Shown here: positions 11,931-24,188 of the stretch, piece by piece
Layout: each line of letters starts with the position of its first letter
Position numbering within the stretch: position 1 is the first letter of the stretch
Origin: Pseudeuparius sepicola
Lineage: Eukaryota; Arthropoda; Insecta; Coleoptera; Anthribidae
Length of the DNA: 64,000 bases
Assembly: GCA_963920635.1 (NCBI GenBank)
Contig: OY987305.1
Location: 21,600,876 to 21,664,875 of the forward strand
Direction of reading: 5' to 3'
Position numbers and translations under genes: made by a program
Notes under the pieces: generated by a model
Databases searched by the model: none
Told to the model about the DNA's origin: nothing
Seen by the model: only the letters and a program-made list of their open reading frames with translations

Positions 11931-12129
11931 TATTTTCCAAATGCTTTGATATTGAGGTTCACTATTAGAAATTGGCTAATCTATACATTAGGAAAATATC
12001 AGTTCACTGGAAATGGAATCTGCTTCTTTTTGGAGTCTGAAGTCCATTTGACAGGTATTGTTAATTAGCTCTCTGTTGTGGAACTATATGTTCAGGGGTA
12101 TAATAATTTATAAATAATTTGATGCAAAT

Positions 12130-12530
12130 TCAACTCCAAATTTAACAGGTAAAACAAAAATTGGCCTATATGAAAAATACCACGTGAAAGTACAAGTCTC
12201 GAGGATCATTTGCGCTTTCGAACGTTCTGAGTGCCACTTTTAGCCATTTTTGCATCTTAAATCCCTGGTAGCTCGAAAAGGGTGTGTTCTTCAAAAAAAG
12301 ATCAGGAGATACCCAATGAAGGTACTTTCGGAGCGTTTTTTCATTTGTTTTATTTTGACAGTTTTTTGTTAATAACAAATAACGTGCCACTCGGACAAAA
12401 AATTGTTATTAAGGTTTTTCGTTCCCAATGACATGGGAAATCAGTTCCACTAGGTGTCAAATAGGCGACTTCCAATGAGAGGTCAACTTGATTTTCTGTG
12501 CATCAAAGTAGTGGTATAGCGCTCACCTAT
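12130..12530 (-). repeat. Dispersed repeat, copy 2 (inverted relative to 4.06-4.49 kb)
   Basis: The reverse complement of this stretch aligns with 4060-4490 over nearly its full length, sharing for example CACAGAAAATCAAGTTGACC and the GATCCTCGAGACTTGTACTT block. Internal length differences of a few to about 20 bases mark independent decay. The 200 bases between the LINE (ending near 11930) and this repeat hold nothing I recognise. Confidence 0.65.
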
Positions 12531-12556
12531 ATATATGTATGTGACCTATTTGAAAT

Positions 12557-13614
12557 GGAAGCACCCCGTAAAATCTTTTTTCATCTGATTTTAGCCTTTT
12601 TTTCTAAAGATAGGTCACAACAAACTCTTTACTTTGGTGCAAAATTTCAGGTCTTTATTCAAGGCCTACTACAATTTTTTTTCTAGTAAAAAAATGTTGA
12701 AACCATTTAACGATTTTTTATTTAAAGTCTGAGGCCTGTGTTAATTAGGACACCCTAAAACCCCCACATACCAAATTTGAACAAAAAATATACAGGACTT
12801 CCTTTCTGCGGGTTGTCAAAGTTGCACAAAATAGGTATTTTAAAAACATCTGGCAAGTCAAATGTGCCATTGAATCCTCTTAAAACAGTTGAATGGTCAA
12901 CAGGACCACTTAAAGTGTTGGTGTGTAAAGATCCAGTAGAAAATATACAGGGTGTCTTTATCTGTGCCATCTCAAAATAGACACTATAAACGAACTAAGT
13001 CTAAAAATATAGAAGCCCGAGAGTCAGTAAGTCCATATGAGTTAAGATGGCTGATGTGCCACAACAGGAAACGCACAGAAAATGGATCATTTTAGACAGT
13101 GTCTTTATTGAGAAAGGTTCAATAATAATTTAAATTGTTTTTTTATTTGTTAGTTGTTGTAAAGGAATAAATTACTTTTGTGTTTATTACTGTTTTTTCA
13201 ATAATTCCAGGCCCTCTTGGCCAGTATAAAGTTTCATAAAAATTCAGCATTTTGAGATGGCCCAGAGAAAAATGCTCTACATTTTTGTATTGAATCTTTG
13301 CACACTTTGAGTAAATTCCCATTTTGCTCAACTTTGGAACCCTGTACAATAGAACTCCCTGTATATTTTTTGTTCAAATTTGGGAGGGTGTTTTTGGGGT
13401 ACCCTGATTAACGCTGAGGTGTCAGATTTTAAATAAAAAAATCGCTAAATGGCTTTCGTCACTTTTTACTAGAAAAAAAAAACGTGTAGTAGGCCTTGAA
13501 AATTGAGATTAAGACCTGAAATTTTGCACCAAAGTAAAAAACAGTGCGAACTATCTTCACAAAAAAAACGGCTAAAATCGGATGGAAAATAAAAAAAAAT
13601 TACAGGGTGCTTCC
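12557..13614. mobile_element. Palindromic element A2, relative of element A
   Basis: The inverted ends are GGAAGCACCCCGTAA and TTACAGGGTGCTTCC. The arms are 12557-12975 and about 13245-13614. Inside are the same blocks as element A: GGACACC, AAAAAATATACAGG, the CATCTGGC segment, TTGAATGGTCAACAG and a GCCATCTCAAAAT boundary at the centre of each arm. The outer 200 bases differ from A, so this is a diverged or chimeric member. No coding region. Confidence 0.6.
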
Positions 13615-13632
13615 AGACTAAGTTTTAAAATG

Positions 13633-13990
13633 AATTTTTCAAAAAACCGTGTATTTTTGGAAAAAAGTCTATTGCAATTTTTTCTTACAATTGACTGGGA
13701 AATTTAGTGAAGGTAAAAAAATAATTTTTATACGATCGTTATAAAAACTTACTTTTTTTAACCTTTTTAAATGCCTAAAGTATATCTTTTTTTAACTTGT
13801 TAAAAAAAGATATACCTAAATTTTTCAAAAAACCGTGTATTTTTGGAAAAAAGTCTATTGCAATTTTTTCTTACAATTTACTGGAAAATTTAGTGAAGGT
13901 AAAAAAATAATTTTTATACGATCGTTATAAAAACTTTACTTTTTTTAACCTTTTTAAATGCCTAAAGTATATCTTTTTTTAACAAGTTAA
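13633..13990. repeat. Tandem duplication, 186-bp period
   Basis: The unit starting AATTTTTCAAAAAACCGTG at 13633 recurs almost unchanged at 13819. The units share the GTCTATTGCAATTTTTTC and ATACGATCGTTATAAAAAC blocks, with only a few substitutions. The copies are separated by a small inverted piece (TATCTTTTTTTAAC then GTTAAAAAAAGATATA). The near-identity points to a recent duplication. Confidence 0.8.
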
Positions 13991-14062
13991 AATAACTTAC
14001 TTTTTTCACTCTGAGCAGTTTAGAGTGAAAAAAAGTTAACTTTTTTTCACTCTAAACTTCTT

Positions 14063-14262
14063 TACTACGTTTACATGGAGTTTGGAATCGAATTCAGTGT
14101 AATGCAGTTTGGTGTTTTCATAAATGGTAAGTGTGGCGTTAAATCCCGAAAATAAGAAAATTTATTTTGAGATTCAAATCAATCTCAAAATCTCTTCATG
14201 CGGTTTTCAATAATTCTAGAAACATATTCAAATCGATTTCAATACTATGTGTAAACGTAGTG
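14063..14262. mobile_element. Small MITE with ACTACGTTTACA ends
   Basis: ACTACGTTTACAT near 14063 and TGTGTAAACGTAGT near 14250 form terminal inverted repeats of about 13 bases around 200 bp of non-coding DNA. An imperfect palindrome (TTTGAGATTCAAATCAATCTC) lies in the middle. The superfamily is not assignable from the ends alone. Confidence 0.5.
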
Positions 14263-14404
14263 AGACCGCGATCTAAATATTACAATCCTCGTAATTGAAA
14301 ACCATAGTGCATTTATATGCCCTTTAGTATATAACACAAAAATCCCATCCCAAATATTTCAATGTTTAAGCACGATCGTATAAAAAATAATGTATGAAAC
14401 TCAT

Positions 14405-14505
14405 GCATAAAGTGTCTTTTTTTCATTCATGGGATTGCGCGCACTCACCTGCGGTTCGTGAGCGCAACTTTCCCATTCATGAAAAAAAGTACTACTTTAT
14501 GCATA
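14405..14505. repeat. Hairpin of about 100 bp
   Basis: The arms start TGCATAAAGT and end ACTTTATGCATA. They share the CTTTTTTTCATTCATGGGA block and its complement and enclose a GC-rich loop (GCGCACTCACCTGCGG). It is probably a miniature foldback element. Confidence 0.6.
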
Positions 14506-14509
14506 AATA

Positions 14510-15414
14510 ACTATTCCAGTGGTGTATCATTTTTTTTTTATTAAAAAATATGATGTTTGGCCCCTGCCTCTCTGGCATTGGTGGAAATAGATAGTCCCAA
14601 TTATTTTTAATTTATAACATATAATGTGTGTCTAAACTGAACCAAATATGTCTGGCTTAAGTGTCGTTATTTAGGAAAGATAAAAGAAACTTGAAAAAAT
14701 GAACTTTGACGCTCTGTATAACGAGAACCATTAGGATTTCTATACATATTTATATAAAAAATCTACTTATTTTGATGTTTTCTATGGATTCTTGAAATTT
14801 TGTCCATAAAAATTGGACCCCTTGACCTCTTACATACCTCCCTCCCCTATAGTGACATCATTTTAATTAGCAGAAAATTCCGTATTCAATCTTGCCAAGA
14901 AACTTAAGATTGGATTACGAACAAGAACGGCTTTCATTTCATAATAAACCACTTTAAGTGTCTTGTGATTTTTAAGATTAAAAATATTGACAAAAACGAG
15001 TCAATATTTGGCATTGTCGGATAGGGAATTATTTGCTCTTTAATATGATGTCACTTGATGATGGGTGCCACTTGAAATATAAAAAATAAAAGCTTGTAAA
15101 AAATGAGTGTGGCTGGGGTGAAGGGGTGAATGCTAAAATGAATTCAAATCTGCAGTTAAGCTTTGCTATTTAAGGTGGATCATTTTGAAATGAAAGCGCT
15201 GTATTTGTCATAATCATATTTGTGCTGAAAGGATCATCGTTTAGTCATGGTAAGAACCTAATTCCACAAGACTTTAGAATTTCAAACTACATTGTCCACC
15301 TATTTAATTTTCTCTTTAGGAACTTGTGCCAGCTTTACGTTGGCATGGTAACAGCAGTCGAGTAAGGCCACGTCCTTATCTTAATTGTGTCGTAGCCTTA
15401 AAGTAATATTTTAG
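14510..15414. other. Intron sequence before exon B
   Basis: No gene found. It contains decayed inverted similarity to 3826-3925 (see that entry). It ends in the acceptor ATTTTAG at 15408-15414 that defines exon B. Confidence 0.45.
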
Positions 15415-17223
15415 GTTACATCGAAACATTGGAAGGACAAGTTGCTGCAAAAAATGCAATCATTTTGAAATTCACTTGTCAAGCTGCAATAACATGGAAA
15501 TTAATTGTTCAGTCTAAAATAGCACATGAGAAACAAGATCTGAGTGAAAAAATCGGTCTTAATACCAAAATATTATCTCTTGAGACCGAGATACAAAGAC
15601 TGGAAGGGTTAATACAGAAAGCTGAAATAAAAAGTCAACAGTTACAAAATGAAATTGAAAACACAACAGACCTTTGTAATTTGCAGCAGAATGAAAAAGA
15701 GGATTTAAGTAACAAAATGTATTCCCTAGAAGCAGAGAAGCTAAAAGTGGAAGAGTTGTTGAAAAAGGTAGAACTAAAATATCAGCAGAAACAAAAAGAC
15801 TATACCGACATGAATAGCAAAGTATGCTTGCTAGAAAGCGAGAAAGAGAAATTAGGAGGTTTGCTGCGAGAAGCTCAAGACAAATGTCAGCAAACTCAAC
15901 AGGACTGTAAAATGGCGAAAGAACTGAATAGCAAATTAAGATTACTTGAAAATGACAAATTAAAATTGAAAAGCGCACTGGAAAAGGCTGAAGCAAATTT
16001 CCAACACTCTATACAAAATGAAATGAAATTGACGGAAAATATGTGTAATTTACAAAAATCTTATGACGATTTAAATAAAAAAATATCTTGCTTAGAAAGC
16101 GAGAATGCAGAACTTAATTGCAAATATTACAAACTTCAACAGAAGAGTTATGCAGGATTTGATGAAATAGCAACTCTGACTGATAGAGTAAATATACTTG
16201 AAGCTGATAAATTAAAATTAGAGGACTTGCTAGAAAAGGCCAACGGAAGAGAAAAGGAATATGCCGAAAGTATTATTAAATTGCAAAAAAACCTAAAAGA
16301 TTCAAATATGAAGACTGAAAATATGACCACCAGTATAGTTTTACTAGAAGATAAGAAAATAAAAGTAGAAGAGGTTTTAAAGAAAACTGAAGAAAAGTAT
16401 CAACAAACTCAAAATGATCTAAATTCAAAAATATCTTTGTTAGAATCTGAAACATTGAAGTTGAAAGAATCATTAGAGAAAAGCGAAATCAAATACCAAC
16501 AAGCTGCACAGAGTGAAAAAGACTGTGTTGAAAACCTATGTAAGTTACAAAAAGATAATGATAATTTAAGAAGTTCTCTAAACAACTACTTAATGATGCA
16601 ACAAGGTATTTCTAATCTTGAGACTCGCAACAGTACATTAGTACAATATTTAGAGGAAAGTAAAATAAAAATTGAGCATTTAGAGCAACAAAAAGAAAAA
16701 ACTGTGAAAAACCTGAAAGACAGAATTGCTAAACAAGAGGCAATAATACGCAAATTGCAGGATACTAATGACCTGTTGCACGAAATAAATGATGACTTAA
16801 AAACAAAGCAAAATGCAGATAGTGATGCAATAAGACATTTAAATAATAATTTAGACTCCTTAGCTGACCAGGTTGATACACTTACAAGAAAAAATGCCAC
16901 ATTAATGTCGGATCTTGAGCTGGAGCAAATTAGGTACGAGAATGCAATTGCAAAGTTTAAAGAAAAATTTGAACAGACACTCGATGAAACGAAGCAATTG
17001 AAGCAGATAAATGATCATAACATAGCAACACTCTCTTCATGGTGTGAACAACTAAACACTGCAATGGCAGTTTATAATTTTGAAATCAAAAGGAATCCTC
17101 AATTTTCTGGGGAATCACACAGAAGAATTACTAGAGAGTTTAACAAGCTACAGGAACAAATGACAGGAACTCCACATCAATGGACTCCATTAACAGATCT
17201 GATTCATAGTGAAAGCCTACCAA
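15415..17223 (+). CDS. Coiled-coil protein gene, large exon B
   Basis: The acceptor AG is at 15413-15414 and the consensus donor GTAAGT begins at 17224. The length of 1809 bases (603 codons) enters and leaves in phase 1. The protein is an almost uninterrupted coiled coil with about a dozen loosely repeated blocks of the type SKISLLESETLKLKESLEKS followed by EKYQQTQ, roughly 60-70 residues each. This points to internal duplication of a coiled-coil module. The last 80 residues lose the coiled-coil pattern (WCEQLNTAMAVYNFEIKRNP, then Pro/Trp-containing sequence ending near SESLPS). There is no motor, kinase or zinc domain. Long modular coiled coils of this kind occur in golgins, centrosomal proteins and the stalks of CENP-E-like kinesins; I cannot choose between them. 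Confidence 0.88.
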
Positions 17224-17994
17224 GTAAGTTCTACTTGCCTTTTTCATTCTCATACTTGCTTTTAATTTAATAGCAAAAAGAAATTACAGTGCATTTATTA
17301 TTAGAAATTAGGAGTTTTTATGTATTATAAAGGCTGCCCTGTAATTTCATACAGGATGAGTAAGAAGCATGGAAATTTGCTTATATTTCTTAAAATATTT
17401 ATTATTTTTATAAGAAAAGTTTGTGCCAAAAATTTATTTTTTTAACATAAATAACTTAATTTCTATAGTGACTAACTTTAGTTCTTTTTTATTTTCTTTA
17501 CATTTCTAGCTGAATGTATGACTATAAAATTTTACTAGGATTAGTTCCATATGAAAATTTTGAAAAAATAACTATTCTAAAAATCAGCTCCCTTGCTTTG
17601 ACTTTTCTAATGTCGTTCGAGTACGTTATGAAAATCACATGAAAATTCCAAATCTTGGTTAACAAAAGTTAATTTGAAAATTAACTGATATTGGTTAGAA
17701 CAAACTCCATTAAATAGTACAGTCCCTTAGAATGTCATAGCAACCAAGAGGTTTACAGCATTCAATTTTTAACCCTTTCAGTGCAGGTGTGCAATCAAGG
17801 CTACAGTTAATGAGATTTTGTACTGATTACAGGGTGATTCAGTCATGATGTAAAAAAATTTAACTACAGGTGAAAAAAATAGCTTAATACGAATATGAAA
17901 TTTAAAAAATTCTAAACTCAAGTAGATATACTATGAGAGTGCGGGGCCACTTGCCCCAATCTTCATGAGACCAGAAATGTCTGCATTTTGGCTA
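17224..17994. other. Start of intron 2, nothing recognised
   Basis: AT-rich sequence after the exon B donor. TA followed by CAGGGTGATTCAG at 17829-17843 resembles an element end, but no partner was found. Confidence 0.4.
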
Positions 17995-20140
17995 TGTCAC
18001 ACCCGAAGTCACGTGACGTCACAGGGACACGTGTGACCTCCAGTTGACCGTTAGATTGAGAGAGTTTGAACTCAGGTCTCCATGTTAACCTCCATAAGAC
18101 TCAAAAGCTGCATTCTGACAGGTCGCCTGCAAGATTTTCTCAAAGTATGTCAATTAGTGACGGGTGCAAGAACCGCCTTTCCTGGGCCTCGAATTTCTGG
18201 TTGGCTGCTCACTTGGCCACCGCCTTCCAACTAGAGCGTGATTAGACTTGCGTTTGAATTTGTTCCGACATGTTTTAGAATTCTTAGAAATCTAGCCGCC
18301 GAGTTTCCAGGCCACCTGCCTCATGTTAAACGCCCAGTAAACGGACCTGAAGCTCCTCGCTTCCTAGAAAAATGACTGTGGGGCCTCACCAGTGTTCCTG
18401 GCATGCAAATCACCATTCGAAACTCTTGTAAATCATATCTCTGGTAGATTCTAAATCCTCCTGTAAACCGTGTGATACCAAGTCTTTGGAATGTGATGAT
18501 AAGTTAAAAAGCCATGATGCAATAAAATACAATATAAACGGTAGTAACAAAGCATGTGGAAAATCCGAAACCCCTTGAACCGCCGATGCTCGAGATCTGC
18601 TTGCGCAGCATCTAGTACAATGGGCATACTCATTTCTGTCGAAACACCCAAATATCTGCAAAAATTGAGAAAATCGCCAACACAAACAATTTCGCCAAAA
18701 AATACAGACATCCAAGTTTATTAACATACACTATCTCAGCAGCTATAAAAAATCGGAGAAATTTCTTTGTAAAATTGTCGCCTTAAGGTAAAACCAGACG
18801 CAAAAACATATGTCCCAAAAAGTTCAACCTACTTTGCCCTGGAAAATCGAACATTTTTAAATGACTAAAGTATTGAAAATATTTTAGACACACTCCGAAA
18901 ATAGTTTGGCATAAATTATGAAATTTTGATATGAAATGTAAACTAAAAATACACATTAACACACATCAAGGTTCTTTATGATTTACCAAGTAGAAGGAAT
19001 CGGGTAAAGTCTGGATTCTGTTGAAGCTTTGCTCCTCAAGGCAGTTTATTTTAGATTTCCAGGAATAATTTAATGTTTTGTCGCTGACCTATCTGAAGTT
19101 TCCTGCCCTACCAAATAATTTCTACATTGCAAATCTACTAAAAAAAAAAATACAAACAACGAAGTTTATTTAACGTACACTCCTTTAACTGCTATCAAAA
19201 AATCAGAAATTTCTGTGTGTATTATCCAGGTGTATGTAAAATTGTTGCCTTAAGGAAAAAAACAGGTGCAAAAACATACGTCTCAAAAAGTTCAACTGAC
19301 TTTGCCCTGGAAAATCAAACCTTTTTATACGACTAAAGTAATGAAAATATTTTAGAGACACTTCGAAAATAGTTTGGTATAAAAATCATGAAATTAGGCA
19401 GAAGGCCACCCTCGGTTGGAAAAACATGTTTTTCTTCCATATTCTCAGCTTTCTGCTTCTCATTGAAAAGAAACAAGTCAGTACTTTGACGTATGTTTGA
19501 TGCAAGTGAAAATTATTCAGAATTTTTCGAAAAACGGCGACTGATCAAAAAAAAGTTATTAGAAAAAGTTGCTCGGTAGGCCTAGATTACCTAGTAAATG
19601 TGTTTCGTTAAAACAGAATCTGACTGGAAAAAAATCCAAGACGTTACTTAGACGAATTAATAAGCTTTTGATGCAAGTCAAAGTAGACCAATGGTGGCCA
19701 AAGGCCACCTTGGGATCCCCTCTACTTAAAAAATACATTATTTACTTTCCCACGCATTCCCGCAGTACCACTCTTTGGATACCCTGAAAATTTTTCACAA
19801 ATTTTGTCATATTTTTAGTCTTTACCAGTAAAATATGCAAGCCAATTTCAAAATATTTACCCCAACCCTTGGAGCAATTAAAAGCAAGCCTATTGCAGAA
19901 ATTTGAAGGGTTATCGTAGGAACACGCCAATTTTGTTGAAACTGTAGACGTTTCTAGGATATTTGGGGCAAGTGAAAAGTAGTCTGAATTTTTGAAAAAA
20001 CTGCAACGGACCAAAAAAGTTATTATAAAACTTGCTTGGGAGGCTAAGTTAACCTAAGAAATGCCTACACCAGTATAAAATTATTGTTTTTTCATCGGTA
20101 AATTATACAAGGCAAGAAAAAAATTCATTATAAACAGTCT
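17995..20140 (+). repeat. Left arm of a very large imperfect inverted repeat
   Basis: The reverse complement of this arm is found piecewise in 23120-27037. Matching landmarks in order: AAGTCACGTGACGTCACAGG (near 18005); TTCCGACATGTTTTAGAATT (18265); GTTCCTGGCATGCAAATC (18395); CGCCTTAAGGTAAAACCAG (18779); the GGCAGAAGGCCACCCT block (19397); ACTGATCAAAAAAAAGTTATT (19541); the AATATGCAAGCCAATTTCAA block (19831); CGGTAAATTATACAAG (20095). Two segments (about 18062-18255 and 18575-18740) have no counterpart on the right. Open frames inside are not bounded by splice signals or conserved in the other arm. Confidence 0.75.
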
Positions 20141-21054
20141 GGAGAGCTTCCTACATTTACACCTCGATTTTCCTCGTCCCTTACGTCTGTATCGGTCCCC
20201 CCTTGTGTACCCCTGTGTAAATATGTGTAATGCGGGGATAAAAAAAATATCACTTTGCTGTGCAGTGATCACCGCTAACGTGTACCAACTTCATACTTAG
20301 TACTTTATAATACTATAACACTACTTATGCATTCATAGTGAAGAAATAATTTGTTTCTGGCGTATTTTCAATATATTCTCTTCACGAGAGTGATTAGCCC
20401 TGTTCTTTTAATTTTTAATTACTCTGGATCTACCATTTGGGCGGTTTATGTTCTGTAGTGTAGCTAATAAACATAAGTACCTATTACCTATTTGTATTTA
20501 ATTTTTTAATACATTTATTCATCATAGATAGTTGGGTAATAGTATCAATATCTGCAGCTGAATACAAAATACAGGTAAAATTAAATGGATGAAAATTTTT
20601 GTTGCTACAATTTTTTTCAGTACATCCCAGGAGTTTATGAAAATAAATAATGAGGTAAATTAAAACGAAAAGCACAGGTGGACAGACACCCATTTGAACT
20701 TTGTATAAAAAAAACTCGTGCGTTAGTCAAACAGACTTAGTACATTTTAAAAATCAGGTCAGATAAATAATACATTATTATACAAATTGCCAAATAAATC
20801 AACAATTTAGGTAAAAAATAATCTTATCTAAACATTTTCGAAAACATAATGCAAATACAAACCCAAGTTTATTTGGTGGAAAAAACTGGTTGAGTACCCC
20901 TTTATGTGTTTCCCATAAGATTCAATGAGATTTTTACAATTACTGCGACCTTAATGACGTCGGAAAAATAGAACATCCTCTGTTTGCTCACATTTTAGCA
21001 AATTTTACAATGTATTCTTTGCATAAAATTATGGTTTCAAATCACTTCAATGGC

Positions 21055-21178
21055 GAAAACAATAATTCTCACCCTCACAATACTCCAAACTAGGAGTACC
21101 CAAAATCAACTAAATGCTTGTGCAGGGAGAGTGGCAATTACTATCATTTTATTTTCATTGTCATTTGCGGCTAAGAAC
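21055..21178 (-). mobile_element. (AAT)-tailed retroelement 3' fragment, copy 1
   Basis: Carries the block TCTCACCCTCACAATACTCC, then AAACTAGGAGTACCC and a TGCTTGTGCAGG segment, shared with copies at 21661, 26027, 30090 and (opposite strand) 37965. Read on the minus strand it ends GGTGAGAATTATT, like a non-LTR element with a short A/T repeat tail. This copy has almost lost its tail and is the most diverged of the minus-strand set. Confidence 0.6.
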
Positions 21179-21660
21179 ATATGTTTTTTTTTTCAAAAAT
21201 AATAATGCATTATTTATTTCCCTCTAAACTGATTTTAAAATATACTGAGTCTGTTTGACTATTTACGAGTTTCTATAATTTTGATTTAAATTTTGTTATG
21301 CATATTAGGCGAAAACATTCCAAATCCTGCACGTAAGTACCCATGAGAAAATATTGTGCTCAGCACATTTTGAGTAGGTCATATTTACTGTGCGTAACTG
21401 TTTTCTAACTGAAAAATAAAAATATATTCTACAAGTTTCCATACTTATCTATTCTGCACATATAACTAACCTAGCATTTGGTTATTTGTTCCTCCTCTTA
21501 TCTCTCCTAGTGTTCCATTTATTTAACTAAATTTGTCATATTTTGTCATAAAAATTAAAAGTCAACAGGTAGTTTTTGACCCCAAATTAGTAAATTAGAC
21601 TACTTCATATATCCATCTGTATGTATATCTCCATCTATATATTTCTAGGAAACTATCTTA

Positions 21661-21810
21661 TAATAATAATAAATAATAATAATAATTCTCACCCTCACAA
21701 TACTCCAAACTAGGAGTACCCCAGAAGCAATCACATGCTTGTGCGGGGGAGGGGGGCAATTACTATTATTTTGTCTTCGTTGCCATTTGCGGCTAGGGCT
21801 GACTTTCTTC
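21661..21810 (-). mobile_element. (AAT)-tailed retroelement 3' fragment, copy 2
   Basis: The best-preserved copy. On the minus strand it reads GCCGCAAATGGCAACG, then a C-rich run, then TGCTTCTGGGGTACTCCTAG and GAGGGTGAGAATTATTATT, ending in an ATT microsatellite of about 25 bases. A repeated fixed 3' end with a microsatellite tail is typical of 5'-truncated LINEs or of a SINE borrowing their tail. The clade is unknown. Confidence 0.65.
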
Positions 21811-21979
21811 CCGATAGAACTAGGATAGCATTCGCTCAAGTACTACGGAAAACCATAGAAAACCGTAGTAATCGCAGTGAGTGTTGGACAATTAGTATAT
21901 CACACGGATAACGTTATTTAGGAGCAATACTGTGAACCCACATTTGTGCAGCGCTCTTGGCCATAGCGGTGTTTTTCTT

Positions 21980-22095
21980 TAAAGACATGTGCATGCGCCT
22001 GCCTCGACATCGGTTCGAACCAAGGTCGATCGAAGGCAGAAAAACATGCAGCCTAAAAAGTCAGCGCCTTTACGAGCTACGCCACCGCGGCCCCA
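21980..22095 (-). mobile_element. tRNA-headed SINE, copy 1
   Basis: Read on the minus strand it starts GGGGCCGCGGTGGCGTAGCT, with an A-box-like TGGCGTAGCTCG. About 50 bases later comes a perfect B box, GGTTCGAACC. These are internal RNA polymerase III promoter elements in tRNA-like spacing. A second copy with the same layout is at 34485-34610. The shared stretch ends at GCACATGTCTTTA. There is no full tRNA fold, so I call it a SINE and not a tRNA gene. Confidence 0.7.
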
Positions 22096-23353
22096 TATAT
22101 TGAGGGGCCTTTTCCCCCCAGAAATAAACTTTCTATTTAGTTGAGCGTCCATGTTTTGATTGCGCTTTGATATCAATATTTTATCCAACAGGTGGCTGTC
22201 TAGTTGCTCTTATAATTAAATGGTATTTCTTATTAACAGCCAGTTAGGAGAGTATTTTAACTCTGACTTGAGAGAACACAACGATTTCCGTAAAAAAAAT
22301 ATCCTGTCTATTAATTTATTTGATAATTTGTATACTAATGTATTATTTCTTTACTACTAAATTCGAGTTCTACGAAAAACACATTTTTAAAATGTCCTAA
22401 GTTTGTTAATCTTTTTGTGACATCTTCAAACATGGTTATGCTCTTAAATTTTGAATTCTTGACACCTCACTTTTGTAACAAACTATTTTTAACCATATTC
22501 CATATTTATTCTCAATTAATGTCTTGTTAACTTCAACCTCTGTTCTTTCATAGTATTATTTTTTGCTTTACTATGCATATTTGAGAATTACATTCTAAGA
22601 CTTTACTCAGAATTATTTTATAATGAGGTAAACAGCACCGTTTACGGAGTTAAACACTTACACAGAATTATTTTATAATGAAGTAAAAACAAAATTCCAT
22701 TCAAAATGTTATTAACTTTCCAGCAAACTATTACTAAAAATATATTCCACTGGTTTCTATTCCTACCTTTTCTGCCTGTAGAACTAAGATAGGATTTGTT
22801 CAATTATTGTTCTCACATCTAGATATCTAGAAAATTTTCGTGAACACATATATTAAACCTATTATTAAATTGAGTTGAAAAGTCAATCTACAAGTTTTGT
22901 ATGACATTTACTCTCAGGGTCGTTTTCTCTGAATTCTATAAGAAATTCCTAAGATTTTTCTATAACTTCATCAGTAACTTTTTGAAACTGAATTTTGTAT
23001 AAGAACATTTTTCTCGTTGGAAATATAAGGCACAGAATTTTTAATTTTGTGATAACCTAGCTTGACCTGAATTTTAGAAATTTTAATACAATTTGAAAAC
23101 AAAAACCATTTTTAAGTCCAGAGTTTTTCCAAAGAATTTTTTTTCCCTTGTATAATTTACCAATGAAAAAATAATAATTTTATACCGGTTTTCTAGGCGT
23201 TTCTTAGGTGAACTTGGCCTCTCGTGGCCAACTTTTAACTTTTTTGGGTCAGTCGCTGTTTTTTTTTTGAAAAATTGGACTATTTTTCACTTGGTGTATT
23301 GCCATGATATCCTTTGAAATTTCTGCAATAGGGTTGCTTTTAACTGCTCCAAT

Positions 23354-24188
23354 AGGCTAGTCAAAATAGGTGGTAGAGGTAGAAAAAATTAGTAACAAAG
23401 TGATCTCTGCGGAAATGAGTAGTCAATGGAGTCATTATTAACCCCTCAAAAGTCTCTCTTTGTCGCATTGGTGGAACTTGGAAAAAAATTACCGCCATCT
23501 TGAATTTTTTTGAATTTACTGAATATCTCGTAAAGTATGCATTTTATGAGATACTCTCCCTTGGGACTACCAATAAAAAAATAGAGACCATTTGTTTCTC
23601 TTGCCCTTCATATATTTCTGAGGTGTCCAGTATCAAATTGGGACACACTGTATAGTGGGTGATGTACATACCTTGGTTAATATCATGAATCTTCTTTGGA
23701 CACCAGTAAAGAAAAAAAAATAAGTCCTGATTTAATCAAAACTGCCACTATTTCAGATATTAACAAAATAAAAAAACCATATTGCCAAATCATATAACTT
23801 TTTTGTTTTGATCAATGGACTTGAAATTTTTTCATTATAGGTAACTTTTAATTCTCCATAAAAAGAGTCTCTTGAGTTATTTTGATATTATGCATACTTT
23901 ACGAAATATTTAATAAATTAGAAAAAAATCAAGATGGCGGCCATTTTTTTGCAAGTTCCACCAATGCGACAAAGTGCGATTTTTGAGGGATTAATAAGGA
24001 TCCCATTGACTACTCATTACCGCAGAGATCATTTTGTTACTAATTTTTTCTACCTCGCCTGTATAAACCTGCTTAGATTGACTAGGCTACAAGGTGTGGG
24101 AGCAATATTAGTTTTTAACCCACGATGAGAAAATTCTAGGAACATGAAGCTAGTGACTTTTTTAAAGTGAATTTTTATAATTTATTTT
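23354..24188. mobile_element. Palindromic insertion in the right arm
   Basis: Absent from the left arm, where GAGCAATTAAAAGC is followed directly by sequence matching 24188 onward. The core palindrome spans about 23370-24057. Its outer landmarks are GGTAGAGGTAGAAAAAATTAG and CTAATTTTTTCTACCTC, with matching blocks CCAATGCGACAAAG and its complement. The centre holds TTGGGACACACTGTATAG, which resembles the TA-type CAGGGTGTCCCAA end at 57363. No coding region. Confidence 0.65.

Larger units (their letters stand above)
20141..23119. other. Spacer of the large inverted repeat
   Basis: About 3 kb between the arms. It contains two 3'-end fragments of an (AAT)-tailed retroelement and a SINE, each listed separately. 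It also has a short direct repeat, CAGAATTATTTTATAATGA (near 22610 and 22664). I see no transposase or other gene that would make the whole structure an autonomous element. Confidence 0.5.

Noticed and set aside
15559..16900. Minus-strand ORFs opposite exon B
   Set aside because: Antisense of a Glu/Lys/Leu-rich coiled coil gives Phe/Ser/Leu-rich frames by composition; they have no splice or domain support.
18410..18727. 105-codon minus-strand ORF in the left arm of the large inverted repeat
   Set aside because: Much of it falls in an arm-specific segment, the rest is not conserved in the right arm, and no domain is recognisable.
21985..22095. Possible true tRNA gene on the minus strand
   Set aside because: The A and B boxes are present but no acceptor stem or anticodon arm folds; a second decayed copy at 34.5 kb shows it is a SINE.
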